64,000 nucleotides of DNA, from NCBI RefSeq assembly GCF_000455825.1, contig NZ_ATAO01000206.1:496001-560000 (forward strand). Reading direction: 5' to 3'. The stretch comes from Microbacterium maritypicum MF109 (GTDB taxonomy: Bacteria > Actinomycetota > Actinomycetes > Actinomycetales > Microbacteriaceae). Made by a program: the position numbers and the translations under genes. This document shows, piece after piece, positions 16,877-25,491 of the stretch (positions within the stretch are counted from its first letter, which is position 1; the number at the start of each line of letters is the position of its first letter). The notes under the pieces are model-generated. The model had not been told where the DNA came from, ran no database searches, and was given only the letters and a program-made list of their open reading frames with translations.

Positions 16877-17847
16877 GCGGAGACCTCCAGAACAGGTGCG
16901 GAAACGGTGGCGGGTGCGAGGTTCGACAGGTAGTGCTGGGCGTCCTGCGCGGCTGCGCAACCGGTGCCTGCGGCGGTGATCGCCTGCCGGTACGTGTGGT
17001 CGACGAGATCCCCGGCCGCGAACACCCCGGCCAAGTTCGTCCGCGTCGACGGGTGCGCGACTCGCACGTACCCGTCCGCGTCGGTTTCGACCTGCCCGGT
17101 CACGAGCTCGGAGCGCGGGTCGTGCCCGATCGCGACGAACACCCCCGTCGCGTCGAGCCTCCGCTCAGTCCCGGTGATCGTGTCGCGCAGCGCGAGCCCG
17201 GCGACCTGCTCATCGCCGAGAATCGCGGCGACCTCGCTGTTCCAAGCGACCTCGATCTTCGGGTCATCCAGCACGCGCCGCGCCATAATCCTCGACGCCC
17301 GGAACTCGCCCCTGCGGTGCACCACGGTCACCTTCGACGCGAACCGGGTGAGGAACAGCGCCTCCTCCATCGCGGAATCCCCGCCGCCAACAACGACGAT
17401 CTCCTGCTCCCTGAAGAAGAACCCGTCACACGTCGCACACCACGACACACCGTGCCCCGACAGGCGCTCTTCCTCGGGAAGGCCGAGCTTGCGGTACGCG
17501 GAACCCATCGTGAGGATCACCGCCCGCGCCCGGTACGTCAGCCCGGCGCCGGTCTCGATGGTCTTCACACCGCCGTCGAGATCGAGGCGGACCGCATCGT
17601 CGTACACGATCTCGGCGCCGAACCGCTCGGCCTGCGCTCGCATCGAGTCCATCAGCTCCGGGCCTTGCACGCCGTCGACGAAGCCCGGGAAGTTCTCCAC
17701 CTCCGTCGTCGTCATCAACGCGCCACCCGCGGTCACCGAGCCCGCGATCACCACCGGCGCGAGACCCGCACGCGCCGCGTAAACCGCCGCGGTGTACCCC
17801 GCGGGACCGGACCCGACGATGACCAACTCGACCTCTTGATTCGACAT
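16873..17847 (-). CDS. trxB: Thioredoxin reductase
   Basis: 324-residue FAD/NADPH flavoprotein that reduces TrxA. Visible motifs are [10 protein letters not shown] (FAD), WCATCDG (redox disulfide), [11 protein letters not shown] (NADPH), and [20 protein letters not shown] near the C-terminus. It is the first gene of the five-gene ars operon and is joined to trxA by ATGA. The start at 17847 has a CAATAT box six bases upstream. The partial gene at 1-634 is a second copy. Confidence 0.96.
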   Translation of the reverse strand: MSNQEVELVIVGSGPAGYTAAVYAARAGLAPVVIAGSVTAGGALMTTTEVENFPGFVDGVQGPELMDSMRAQAERFGAEIVYDDAVRLDLDGGVKTIETGAGLTYRARAVILTMGSAYRKLGLPEEERLSGHGVSWCATCDGFFFREQEIVVVGGGDSAMEEALFLTRFASKVTVVHRRGEFRASRIMARRVLDDPKIEVAWNSEVAAILGDEQVAGLALRDTITGTERRLDATGVFVAIGHDPRSELVTGQVETDADGYVRVAHPSTRTNLAGVFAAGDLVDHTYRQAITAAGTGCAAAQDAQHYLSNLAPATVSAPVLEVSA

Positions 17848-17871
17848 GCTTCTATATTGACATCGATCGAA
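17848..17871 (-). promoter_or_regulatory. Promoter/operator of the trx-ars operon
   Basis: TCTATATTGACAT at 17851-17863 is identical to the sequence ahead of the other trxB copy and is followed by CGATCGAAT, a dyad-like stretch. The leftward CAATAT hexamer ends six bases before the ATG. It is the natural binding place for the ArsR domain encoded in the operon. Confidence 0.5.
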
Positions 17872-17977
17872 TCATTCCACGAGTCCGTGATGACTTGTCA
17901 CCGGGATGTTCACCTACTGTGCTCGGGCAGGGGCCGCCAATGACCTTCGCGCGTGACCCCCGCATCATCGACGAACA

Positions 17978-19039
17978 GTGCGCGAAAAGTGCACTCTTCA
18001 ACAATCGGACCTACCAGTAAGAGTCCTGGAGCGGTTCGCGAGCGAGGTCGACATCTATCGCATCGATGAGGCCTTCCTCACGATCGACCGACGCACGTCA
18101 GCGGACTGCGAGGCGATGACCGACCTGGGGCGCACGGTCCGCTCGGAGGTCCGGCGCCTGATCGGCGTGACCGTGTGCGTGGGGATCGCACCGAACCGGA
18201 CGTTGAGCAAGCTGGCGAACCGGTGTGCCAAGAAGCTCGATGTCTTCGGCGGGGTATGCGTCTGGCCAGCCACCCGACCGGAGTGGCGGGAGCGCTTGAT
18301 GCGCAGCCTCCCTGTCTCCGAAGTCTGGGGCATCGCGTCGCGGCTCGAGCAGCGGCTGCGCACTCTCGGTATCGAGTCGATCTGGGATCTCGCGGCGGCG
18401 GATCCGACGTTCATCCGGAAGCAGTTCAACGTCACCGTGATGCGAACGGCTCTGGAGCTGCGCGGCGTCGCGTGCATCGGTCCGGAAGAGGACCGTACCG
18501 GCAAGACGGATCAGCTGATCGTCAGCAGGTCGTTCAGCGAGAAGGTGACGACGGTGAACGGCATCCGCCAGGCACTCAGCATCTACGCCCAGCAGATGGC
18601 GTCGCGCCTCACCCGACACCATCAGGTCGGCAAGACGCTCGTGGCCTTTGCCGGCGCTGCTCACTTCGCGGAGCAGAAGTACTACCCGCAGGTGACGGCC
18701 CGATTGCCCTTTCCGACAGCAGATCCCGTCGAGCTCACCCGGGCAGCTCACCAGCTGCTCCCCTACATCCAGGACGGTAGTCGGTATGCCCGAGCGGGAC
18801 TTATGATGGTCGATCTCCTACCTGCCGACGTGCACCTGCCACTGGAGCCCTTCCGAGCCCCGCACGAGGACGCGGGCATCGCGGGCATCATCGACAGCGT
18901 GCAGAAGAAGGCCGGAAAGGAGGCGCTCGGGCTCGGATGGGGCGGGATGCGTCCGGGGCCGTCGTGGCAGATGAAGCGCGAGATGCTCACCAAGCGCGCG
19001 ACCACCCACTGGGACGAACTCGTGACGGTGCGCGCCTAG
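17978..19039 (+). pseudogene. UmuC/Y-family DNA polymerase, N-terminally truncated
   Basis: Translesion polymerase of the UmuC group lacking its first ~65 residues. The remaining frame has VDIYRIDEAFL (one catalytic Asp-Glu pair), VCVGIAPNRTLSKLANRCAK, the helix-hairpin-helix WGIASRLEQRLRTLGIESIWDL and the little-finger domain, to 353 residues. The N-terminal motif with DVNSFYASCE, supplying the other catalytic Asp, is missing. Upstream, a decayed ALFNNRTYQ then stop resembles the family's SSNYxLYG segment, so a deletion near 18020 is likely. The adjoining ars island may have replaced the 5' end. Confidence 0.78.
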
Positions 19040-19048
19040 CGCGGGTGT

Positions 19049-19468
19049 TCATGTCTGCACGGGGCCTTCGGCAGAACCTGCGCGAACACGGATGATCTTC
19101 GTGATCGTGGTGACCGCCTTCTCGCCGGGTTGTTCGATCTCGCGGCGCCCGTGAGTGGCGGCCTCCGCGCCGGAGGGGAACAGGGGCACGCGTGTCTCGT
19201 ACGTGAGACATGCGGCGTCGATGTCACCGCTGATCACCCCGAGACGGACCGCCAGCAGATCGGCGGGGTCTCGGTGGCCAAGCCATCCCGCGCAGACGTC
19301 TCGCGTCCCTTGGTGGCAAACGAAGACGGCCGCGGGCTGGTCCGCCATGTCGAGGTCGTATCGTTCGAGCTTGGCGTACTCCTCTTCATGCCAGATGCCG
19401 CTCGCGACCGCGGTCCGGTACGGGCAGCTTGCGCACGGTGTCCGCCGGGGTTTCGAGGCCGCGCCCAT
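19049..19468 (-). CDS. DUF6283-like cysteine-rich protein
   Basis: 139 residues starting GAASKPRRTPCASCPYRTAV. The CASCPYR...GIWHEEEYAKLERYD segment is characteristic of the actinobacterial and actinophage DUF6283 family. A further Cys/His set follows (FVCHQGTRDVCAGWLGH), perhaps a metal site. ATG 19468 overlaps the upstream gene's stop by one base (TGATG), indicating coupling. Function is unknown; the family is common on phages and plasmids. Confidence 0.7.
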   Translation of the reverse strand: MGAASKPRRTPCASCPYRTAVASGIWHEEEYAKLERYDLDMADQPAAVFVCHQGTRDVCAGWLGHRDPADLLAVRLGVISGDIDAACLTYETRVPLFPSGAEAATHGRREIEQPGEKAVTTITKIIRVRAGSAEGPVQT

Positions 19469-19773
19469 CAGAACGCCTTCCGATCGAATCCTGCCGGGTC
19501 GGTGCGGAGCGGGTCCTGCCAGTCGAGGCCGGCGGAGACCGCCCGCGCGAGGCTCTCCAGTCCGAGCCCGAAGTAGCAGTATCCGTGCTCGAGGGTCGGG
19601 CACACGCCGTACGGATGCTCGGCGCTCGACGGCGAGCACTCGATGCCGTGGACATGAAGGACCAGGCGCCAGTTGAACAACGCCCGATGGACCTCTACGA
19701 GATAGGTCTCGGTGGTGCGGATCCTGAAGCCGTGCTCGGTGGCCACGATGCCGGTGTTGGCCACCGAGCTCAT
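19468..19773 (-). CDS. Hypothetical protein, 101 aa
   Basis: I do not recognise a family. It has no membrane span or signal peptide and two Cys-containing stretches (GVCPTLEHGYCYFGLG). It is tightly coupled to the DUF6283 gene (TGATG) and starts ten bases past the preceding small membrane gene, so the three form one leftward operon. Codon use is similar to its neighbours. Confidence 0.6.
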   Translation of the reverse strand: MSSVANTGIVATEHGFRIRTTETYLVEVHRALFNWRLVLHVHGIECSPSSAEHPYGVCPTLEHGYCYFGLGLESLARAVSAGLDWQDPLRTDPAGFDRKAF

Positions 19774-19782
19774 GCAAGGTGC

Positions 19783-20076
19783 TCATGCAGCGCCGTTGCC
19801 GTAGAACCTGACATCATCCTCGGCCCATTCGAGATTCCTCCGCCGGAGCGAGAACTGGTTCCAGGCGAACGCCAGGAGGGTCAACGCGATCGTTGGAGGG
19901 AGGGGAATGATCAGCGGGGCCGTCGGAAAGAGAAGCGCGAGCACGGGTATGGCGGCGACGCTGACCACCAGTGCGGCTCCTGCCGCGACGAGCCACCGAG
20001 TCGCGGTGACGAGATCGCGGCACGCGCGTTCCCGGCGGCGGGCCTTGTCCGAGTTCGAGTCTTCAGCCGTCGACAT
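19783..20076 (-). CDS. Small two-span membrane protein, 97 aa
   Basis: A charged N-terminus (DKARRRERACRDL) is followed by two hydrophobic segments joined by a short turn, then a basic WNQFSLRRRNLEW motif, the shape of a hairpin membrane protein. GGAGGA stands six bases before the ATG, a clear Shine-Dalgarno in contrast to many leaderless neighbours. No family recognised. First gene of the small operon ending at 19049. Confidence 0.6.
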   Translation of the reverse strand: MSTAEDSNSDKARRRERACRDLVTATRWLVAAGAALVVSVAAIPVLALLFPTAPLIIPLPPTIALTLLAFAWNQFSLRRRNLEWAEDDVRFYGNGAA

Positions 20077-20090
20077 GGGTCCTCCTCAGC

Positions 20091-21055
20091 TCACGGTATC
20101 GGCAGGCGGGTGTCCTCCTTCCCATACCCGGCGCTCGCTCGGGTTGCGGGAAGGCCTTCGATCGTTCCCCTCGGCACGTCCGGCAGATTGAAAGTGTCCG
20201 CGTTGAGGTTGTCGCTGAGGACCGCGAGTTCTGTAGCCTGCCGTGCGCGGTTCGCGGTGTTCCGGATGCCGAACGGGATGACACGCCGCTCCGGGTAGAG
20301 GAGGTCTGTGACGTCGGGATGGTTGTCGTAGGTGAGCAGCCATCGTGAGGCCGTGCGGTTGAGAGCGTTGGCGAGTCGCTGGTGGGCAGCGCGGTCCATG
20401 CCGTGTGCGTAGAGCCGGTTGCCCTCGCGAATGTAGGGCGGGTCGACGAAGAAGACGACCTCGTCACCTATCCCCGCCTCGTCGACGTCCTCGACGAATC
20501 GGATGCCGTCCGCGTGGTGGGACCGCAGGCGTGAACGCAGCGCGTGGACTCGACGAATGCGATCCGCGAGAGCGCGCCCGTTGAACCGTGACGCGATCGT
20601 CCATCGGCCACTCTGATCACGGCCGCCGATGGGCCCTGATCGAGGTGCGATGATGCCGGATCGGGAGCAGCGGTTGACGATGAACGCAGCGAATGCGAGC
20701 TCGTAGGTGTCGACGTCGCTGTCCGCTTCGAGGAGCGTCCGAGAGTCTTCCCAGAGGCGCATCGTCGGGGCAGTCCGCTCGACCTGGGTCGCGAGATGCT
20801 CACCGTCGGCCAGTACAGTCGCCCAGAACGCGGCGATCGCCGGATTCGCGTCGACGAGCCACGCTTCGTCGACGGCACCGCGTTCTACCAGGTTGAGTGC
20901 GGCGCGGCGCCGCCAGCGAAGGGCTCTATCCAGATCTCGATGGGCATCTCGCTCATCTGCCCGGTGAACATGTCGCCGAGCATCGGCGCGATGGACGCCT
21001 TTCCTCCGGGATAGCGCAGCGGGCTCAGGTACCGTTCCGCGCGGCTCTGTTGCAT
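20091..21055 (-). pseudogene. D12-class DNA adenine methylase (Dam-like), frameshifted
   Basis: N6-adenine methyltransferase. From ATG 21055 it reads LRYPGGKASIAPML and EPFAGGA (motif I), then loses frame. From about 20905 a second frame continues ALNLVERGAVDEAWLVD to FFVDPPYIREG (motif IV) and the end at 20091. Adding one G in GGCGGCGCCGCGCC (giving GGCGCCGGCGCC) restores a full-length ~320-residue enzyme. The error sits in a GC repeat, so a sequencing slip is plausible. TATGTG lies six bases before the ATG. Solitary methylases like this are typical plasmid or phage cargo. Confidence 0.8.
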
Positions 21056-21061
21056 GGCCTT

Positions 21062-21067
21062 CACATA
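21062..21067 (-). promoter_or_regulatory. Leaderless TATGTG promoter, copy 1
   Basis: CGGGGTATGTG then six bases and ATG (21055) on the reverse strand, one of six occurrences of this pattern in the window. Confidence 0.6.
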
Positions 21068-21215
21068 CCCCGCGCAACGCGAAGATGATGCAGGAGGCCG
21101 CTCACGGCCGCCTGCCGGGCGTACCTCACTTGATCAACCAGATCCTGGCCGGGAACCCACATTCGAGTTCCGTGAGCCAGTGGAATACGCGTCTCTCCGC
21201 CCCGTAGCGCCCGTT

Positions 21216-21584
21216 TCAACGAGCGTTCGGGCGTTTCGTGTGCTGCGACATCCGATCAGGCCTGTCATGGTCCTTGTCGGCGTTCGCTCGTCTCGCTCGC
21301 GGGAACCGCCGTCTGAGGGCGCGAATCGCTCGCACAGCGAGGAAGATGATGGCCAACGGCCATCCCCACACCACGAGACAGGCCAGCAACCCGACCAGAG
21401 CCGTCAGGGAAGCTGCGAGCAGGATCATCCAGGAGCAGAGTCCTGGACCGGTGTCGGAGGTGACGCCATCCAGCCAGATCACTGTCGGTGCTGCGGCCAT
21501 GACAGTCGCGGGCGCCAAAGCCGTGAAAATCGCGATCCCCGTGAGGACAGTCATCATCCGAGGAGTCAGGACTGGGAGCTTCAT
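21216..21584 (-). CDS. Small membrane protein, 122 aa
   Basis: MKLPVLTPRMMTVLTGIAIF forms a signal-like first span ending VMAAAP. A loop of about 20 residues with a single Cys and then two further spans follow, ending in a strongly basic tail (RALRRRFPRARR). No family recognised. ATG 21584 overlaps the stop of the upstream small gene by ATGA. The TM-loop-TM layout with few conserved residues resembles VirB2/TrbC-type pilin-like proteins of conjugation systems, but I cannot support that beyond topology. Confidence 0.6.
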   Translation of the reverse strand: MKLPVLTPRMMTVLTGIAIFTALAPATVMAAAPTVIWLDGVTSDTGPGLCSWMILLAASLTALVGLLACLVVWGWPLAIIFLAVRAIRALRRRFPRARRANADKDHDRPDRMSQHTKRPNAR

Positions 21585-21862
21585 GCTGCCTGCTCCCGAT
21601 GAGCGTGAAGACGGATCATCAGGATGGTCGCTTCCATGAACGAATCCGTGACCGGGGCGAGCCGGCGGGATTCCGCCCACGGCGACGGAAGCCCGATCTG
21701 CCATCGCTCGAGCTCTCCGGCCCACAGGTCCGCACTACCGCCGGATTCGATGAACGCCGAAAGGATGCGGTTGTGAACCGGGCACTCCGGGTGCGGATAC
21801 GCGACCAGGTCACCTGGCTCACCGAGGTCGCTGCCGGTCAAGCACATGCCGTTGCAGTTCAT
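21581..21862 (-). CDS. Small Cys-rich protein, 93 aa
   Basis: MNCNGMCLTGSDLGEPGDLV carries two cysteines in the first seven residues, with PHPECPVH shortly after, suggesting a zinc-binding head. The remainder is amphipathic helix. I start it at ATG 21862, not the GTG at 21871, because TATGTG lies exactly six bases upstream. Coupled by ATGA to the downstream membrane protein. Function unknown. Confidence 0.6.
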   Translation of the reverse strand: MNCNGMCLTGSDLGEPGDLVAYPHPECPVHNRILSAFIESGGSADLWAGELERWQIGLPSPWAESRRLAPVTDSFMEATILMIRLHAHREQAA

Positions 21863-21868
21863 GCAGGT

Positions 21869-21874
21869 CACATA
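21869..21874 (-). promoter_or_regulatory. Leaderless TATGTG promoter, copy 2
   Basis: CCGGGTATGTG then ACCTGC and the ATG at 21862. Confidence 0.62.
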
Positions 21875-21904
21875 CCCGGCGCTCCGTAACCAGCTCGCAG
21901 TGGG

Positions 21905-23023
21905 CTACGCGACGGTAGCTAGCCAGCTCGCGACCGCAGCGTCGAAGCCGTCGGGATCGACGTTGTACTCCCAGGAATGGTCCGCGTCAGGCGCCGTGTA
22001 GAGCGTTACCTTGTCGCCACCAGCCTCAACGAACTGCTTCGTGATAGTGAATGGCACGGTCCGGTCCCCCGGCGAGTGGATGACCAAGGTCGGAATCGAG
22101 AGGCGTCCAGGGACCGTCCAGTCCAGGTCTTGGAAGTTGGCTGGAGATGTGAGGCCAGCGAGTTGGCTGAGGTACCGGTTGGAAAGCATCAGATGTCCTA
22201 GGAGCCCCGCAGTGACGGGGAGTCGTCGGCGCGCTGCACCGTGTGCGATGATGCCTCGCCAATCCGATGCCGGGGATATGAGCACGAGTCCGGCGACGGA
22301 GTTGCGGTGCTCGCTGCGCTCGGCGACCAGGAGCGCTATGGACGCGCCCATGGACCAGCCGAAAAGGAAGACTCGCCTGGCGCCGCGGGCGACAGCGTAC
22401 TTGACGGCGGCGTCTACGTCAGCCCATTCCGACGTTCCAAGTGATGCAGCGCGTCCCCGGGCTGCCTGGGTGTCCGCGTCTCCTCTGTACGAAACGACCA
22501 GGCTTGTGTGGCCTGCGGCTGCTGCCGCCGGGACGCTTCGGACCGCGTTGTGCCGATCCGCCCGAATCCCGTGGATGTGGATTGACCACGTGTCGACGCC
22601 GTCTGGCCCGAACTGCCACGCAGGACACGGTCCAAGCGGTCCCTGGATTGTGATCTCGGAGTGCTCTCCCATTTCGTCTGGGCTGAAGTGCGTCTCCCCT
22701 TCCCACCGAACCGTCCGAACACCCGCGAGGCTTCCTCGCTGCCGGATGATGGTGCGCGTGATGCGACGCCCGTCTGAATCGACGATGTCACCGACTTGAG
22801 CGGCACCGTTCGGAAAGTGCACAACGAAAGTTCCCGGATGCGCACTCTCGGGAGTGCGCTTGAAAGTGATCGTGGTGTCGTCGTATGCCAGGACGCCCTC
22901 GTCGCGTCGGATCTTCCACGAGGCGGCCTTGCGTGCCAATACAACGCCCAGCACCAGGACCAACCCTGCTGCCACGATCAGGGAGGTGACTGCCGTCAGC
23001 CAAACGAGGAGTCCTGAACCCAT
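21905..23023 (-). CDS. Membrane-anchored alpha/beta hydrolase, copy 1
   Basis: 372 residues. One N-terminal span (~4-30) is followed by a ~110-residue beta-rich domain and then an alpha/beta hydrolase. The nucleophile elbow is GWSMGAS (Ser), the acid HSPGDRTVP (Asp) and the base DADHSWEYN (His), so a complete triad. The N-out/C-in orientation cannot be decided. It lies 17 bases after the multi-spanning protein gene in the XRE/ImmA cassette. The protein at 25492-26592 shares its architecture and motifs. Substrate unknown; a lipid or ester signal is conceivable. Confidence 0.82.
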   Translation of the reverse strand: MGSGLLVWLTAVTSLIVAAGLVLVLGVVLARKAASWKIRRDEGVLAYDDTTITFKRTPESAHPGTFVVHFPNGAAQVGDIVDSDGRRITRTIIRQRGSLAGVRTVRWEGETHFSPDEMGEHSEITIQGPLGPCPAWQFGPDGVDTWSIHIHGIRADRHNAVRSVPAAAAAGHTSLVVSYRGDADTQAARGRAASLGTSEWADVDAAVKYAVARGARRVFLFGWSMGASIALLVAERSEHRNSVAGLVLISPASDWRGIIAHGAARRRLPVTAGLLGHLMLSNRYLSQLAGLTSPANFQDLDWTVPGRLSIPTLVIHSPGDRTVPFTITKQFVEAGGDKVTLYTAPDADHSWEYNVDPDGFDAAVASWLATVA

Positions 23024-23040
23024 GTGCTTCCCTTTCGCAA

Positions 23041-23979
23041 TCACCCGGCTGCCTCGATCATCTGTGGGAGGTCGGCTTCGACCCAGGCTTCTGAATCGGC
23101 TACCAACGTGGCCTCAATAGGACTCAGGGTGAGGTTGCCGAGAATCCGGTGATCATTGATGCGGATCAGCAAGGAGTAGACCGTGTACGTGTCCGCCGGG
23201 TGTCCGACCTCGTCATCGAGCGATGGCAGCCCATTCTGAGTGATGATCTTGCGGAGATTGTCCGCCCGCCGTCGAATCCGGCACGCCCGCGAGATCCGTC
23301 TGATCGAGAAGTAGACCATCCCACTGACGATCAGAATCACCCCTGGGTAGAACAGGACGTCGAAGCCCCAGTACGCAATGTGGACCAGCGCCGGATTCCC
23401 GATCCGAAGGTGGTCGACCGTCATCGTGATGGCCTCAACGATGCAGCCTCCGATGATCGCAACTCCGCCAGTACGGAACAGACGGTGCCCCGGAGCAGTG
23501 TGCCCGCGCGAGGCTCTGACGATGCCTCCGACGATCCAGCACAGTCCGGCCATGTAGGTCAGCGCACTGACATAGATGGTGAGGTCATATGCGTGGACCC
23601 GCGAGAAGTGCTCGACTGTCGGCCCTCTGTTCCGACTTAGGAAGAAGGGGAGCGTGAACAGCGCACACCCGAGGACCGGAACAGGGATGGTTCGAAGCGG
23701 ATGGGCGCCAATCCCGTCGATGGCTTTCGCTGCTTCCGCGAAGGCCCAGAATGCGAAGGTCGCCAGCACACACTGCACGAGCCACACGATATTAGTGCCG
23801 CCGAGCCAGGAGTCCAGGACTTCGATCGGTATGACTGGTCCAAGCGTCATGATGGCGAGGCAGGCCAACAACACGGCCAGCCAGGTCATCCACGACTCTC
23901 GATTGCGAACTGCAGCCGGAATGCGTGCGATCAGGACGGCGATGAGGACGACGAAGACACCTAGGTAGAGGTACCTCAT
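23041..23979 (-). CDS. Multi-spanning membrane protein with cytosolic tail (MAB_1171c-like)
   Basis: 312 residues with seven or eight hydrophobic spans over the first ~230 residues, then a cytosolic tail with LRKIITQNGLPSLDD and ...ADLPQMIEAAG. The layout and its neighbours (XRE regulator, ImmA/IrrE protease) match, from memory, actinobacterial proteins annotated as MAB_1171c-family putative transporters. That name carries no proven function. It could equally be a sensor. ATG 23979 lies four bases after the protease stop. It is the least understood member of this cassette. Confidence 0.72.
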   Translation of the reverse strand: MRYLYLGVFVVLIAVLIARIPAAVRNRESWMTWLAVLLACLAIMTLGPVIPIEVLDSWLGGTNIVWLVQCVLATFAFWAFAEAAKAIDGIGAHPLRTIPVPVLGCALFTLPFFLSRNRGPTVEHFSRVHAYDLTIYVSALTYMAGLCWIVGGIVRASRGHTAPGHRLFRTGGVAIIGGCIVEAITMTVDHLRIGNPALVHIAYWGFDVLFYPGVILIVSGMVYFSIRRISRACRIRRRADNLRKIITQNGLPSLDDEVGHPADTYTVYSLLIRINDHRILGNLTLSPIEATLVADSEAWVEADLPQMIEAAG

Positions 23980-23983
23980 GTGA

Positions 23984-24487
23984 TCAGCCGAAGATCCGCT
24001 CATCGTTGAAGTACTCGGGGCGCAAGAGAGACCGGGTGATGATCTCCCCCATCGCCTCCGCCTCACCTTCATGGAGCGCGTCACCCGCGAGTGGCGAGAG
24101 GGAGTTCGGCGTCATGAGCACTCGCCCTCGGACTTGGCCAGCTCCTGCAAGCCGACGAATACCGTCATCCATGGACAGCCCTTCGCACCCCGGGTGCCCC
24201 CAAAGCATGTGTCCGAACTCATGATGGAGGCCTCGCACCTGGTAGTAGACGCGATCAGTGGCCCTCAGAACCACCTTGGAGAGCTCTTCGTACTCGATCC
24301 ACAGGGCAGTCGTGTGCACGAGCGCGGGGTCATCCAGCTTCTCGATCCTGATCGGCTTGCCGGTGATCTCTGCAATCCTCGTCGTCAACTCGTGCGGGGT
24401 CCTGACGCGCGCCAGGTCATATTCCGAGAAGAGCTCAAGTGCTCGAGCCCTCATGCTGGCTGCATCTTCCCACGGAGTCGACTTCAT
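23984..24487 (-). CDS. ImmA/IrrE-family metallopeptidase
   Basis: 167-residue cytosolic protease with the zinc motif HHEFGHMLWGH and a downstream EGEAEAMGE that can give the third ligand. Proteins of this family cleave or inactivate a partner XRE repressor, as in ICEBs1 ImmA/ImmR and Deinococcus IrrE/DdrO. Start ATG 24487 is chosen because AGGAG stands seven bases upstream; the two earlier start codons lack spacing. It follows the XRE gene by 26 bases. The pairing strongly suggests that XRE at 24514-25104 is its target. Confidence 0.85.
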   Translation of the reverse strand: MKSTPWEDAASMRARALELFSEYDLARVRTPHELTTRIAEITGKPIRIEKLDDPALVHTTALWIEYEELSKVVLRATDRVYYQVRGLHHEFGHMLWGHPGCEGLSMDDGIRRLAGAGQVRGRVLMTPNSLSPLAGDALHEGEAEAMGEIITRSLLRPEYFNDERIFG

Positions 24488-24513
24488 GCTCATGCTCCTC
24501 AACCCGAGCTGGA

Positions 24514-25104
24514 TTACCGCGTCCTGATCACTTGGGTGAGCGCGCGCAGCTCTGCCGCTGAGAGCGCTGACAGCGAGCGCGCAGCGATCCGCTGGACTCC
24601 AGATGCTGCCGCAACGCGCGAGAACTCGACGAGCGCCTCAACACGATCGGCATCCTGGTCATCCCCGAACTCCGTCAGGTAGGAGAGGGGAACGTTGAAC
24701 TCGTCGGCGATCTCCTCGAGGTCCGAGAGCGCGAACAGGACCTCGTGGTCGCTGACTTGTCCGACCATGGACGGTTCAGAAGCATCCAGAAATGTGAGGC
24801 GACGAGCGAACTCGGCAGTGGGCACGAGCACTGTTTCCGTGTCTGCATCTGCGACGACTGGTGCGCTGCGAGGATCTTCGACCTCACCGATCAAGTAGCC
24901 GACTGACGTCGACAGGGCGGCAGCGATGATGCCAAGGTCAGCGATGCGCCAGCGCCGCACGCCGGTCATCTTTAGGCTCAGCGTTGACCGGTTCAGCCCG
25001 GTCCTTCTGGACAAGTCTGCAGTACTTCGGATGCCGGCATTGAGCATCTGCAACTCAATCCGACGGGAAATCTCTTCCCAGGGTAGGTCTGTGGTTCGGG
25101 TCAC
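24514..25104 (-). CDS. XRE-family helix-turn-helix regulator
   Basis: 196 residues. N-terminal HTH: STADLSRRTGLNRSTLSLKMTGVRRWRI. A short linker is followed by a C-terminal region with DHEVLFALSDLEEIADEFNVPLSYLTEF, which looks like a second, degenerate XRE fold. GTG 25104 has TAGGGT exactly six bases upstream, so the mRNA is leaderless. A GCAAC-N5-GTTGC palindrome next to the promoter is the likely binding site for autoregulation. First gene of the cassette, followed by the ImmA-type protease. Confidence 0.85.
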   Translation of the reverse strand: MTRTTDLPWEEISRRIELQMLNAGIRSTADLSRRTGLNRSTLSLKMTGVRRWRIADLGIIAAALSTSVGYLIGEVEDPRSAPVVADADTETVLVPTAEFARRLTFLDASEPSMVGQVSDHEVLFALSDLEEIADEFNVPLSYLTEFGDDQDADRVEALVEFSRVAAASGVQRIAARSLSALSAAELRALTQVIRTR

Positions 25105-25131
25105 ACGATGACCCTAGCAACAAATGGTTGC
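25105..25131 (-). promoter_or_regulatory. Promoter and palindromic operator of the XRE/ImmA cassette
   Basis: TAGGGT (25111-25116, reverse strand) stands six bases from the GTG at 25104. Immediately upstream, GCAAC (25117-25121) and GTTGC (25127-25131) form a perfect palindrome around five bases, abutting the -10 box. Confidence 0.68.
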
Positions 25132-25218
25132 AAAATGAAGCACTCTGTTGCAGGCTCGTTCGCAGGCTTCGAGATCTCGGCGGACAGCTCCGCCCCGACC
25201 TCGGGATTGGAGGGGCGA

Positions 25219-25482
25219 ATGGATGATGCGACGGAGGGGGAAGCGCTCGTGATCACGATACAGACGCGCAGGCTCTCAAGTCAGATGGCGGACGCGAGCC
25301 GAAGATTCAGACTCGCAACTCGGATTCGACTTGAGTTGGAGGCCTCGAGCCAGCGCGTGCCGCACAACGTGGAGGTCATCCGTGCAGCCGCACAGCAAGG
25401 CGTGCTGCTCACTGTTGCGGATGTAGAGGGTGTGATCGTCTTCGCTGCCCGCCATCGTCGCCCGCGCGCGATGACTGCTTGA
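25219..25482 (+). CDS. Small hypothetical protein, 87 aa
   Basis: ATG 25219 follows GGAGGGG by three bases, a good ribosome site. The protein (MDDATEGEALVITIQTRRLS...) is rich in Arg and Ala with a hydrophobic C-terminal stretch (GVLLTVADVEGVIVFAARH). No family recognised. It is the only rightward gene in this otherwise leftward block and diverges from the XRE cassette, stopping nine bases before the hydrolase end on the other strand. It may or may not be real. Confidence 0.45.
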   Translation: MDDATEGEALVITIQTRRLSSQMADASRRFRLATRIRLELEASSQRVPHNVEVIRAAAQQGVLLTVADVEGVIVFAARHRRPRAMTA

Positions 25483-25491
25483 CCGTGGTGG

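Noticed and set aside
21069..21215. Short forward frame MMQEAAHGRLPGVPHLINQI
   Set aside because: Runs 43 codons without RBS or family and lies between leftward genes. Probably chance.
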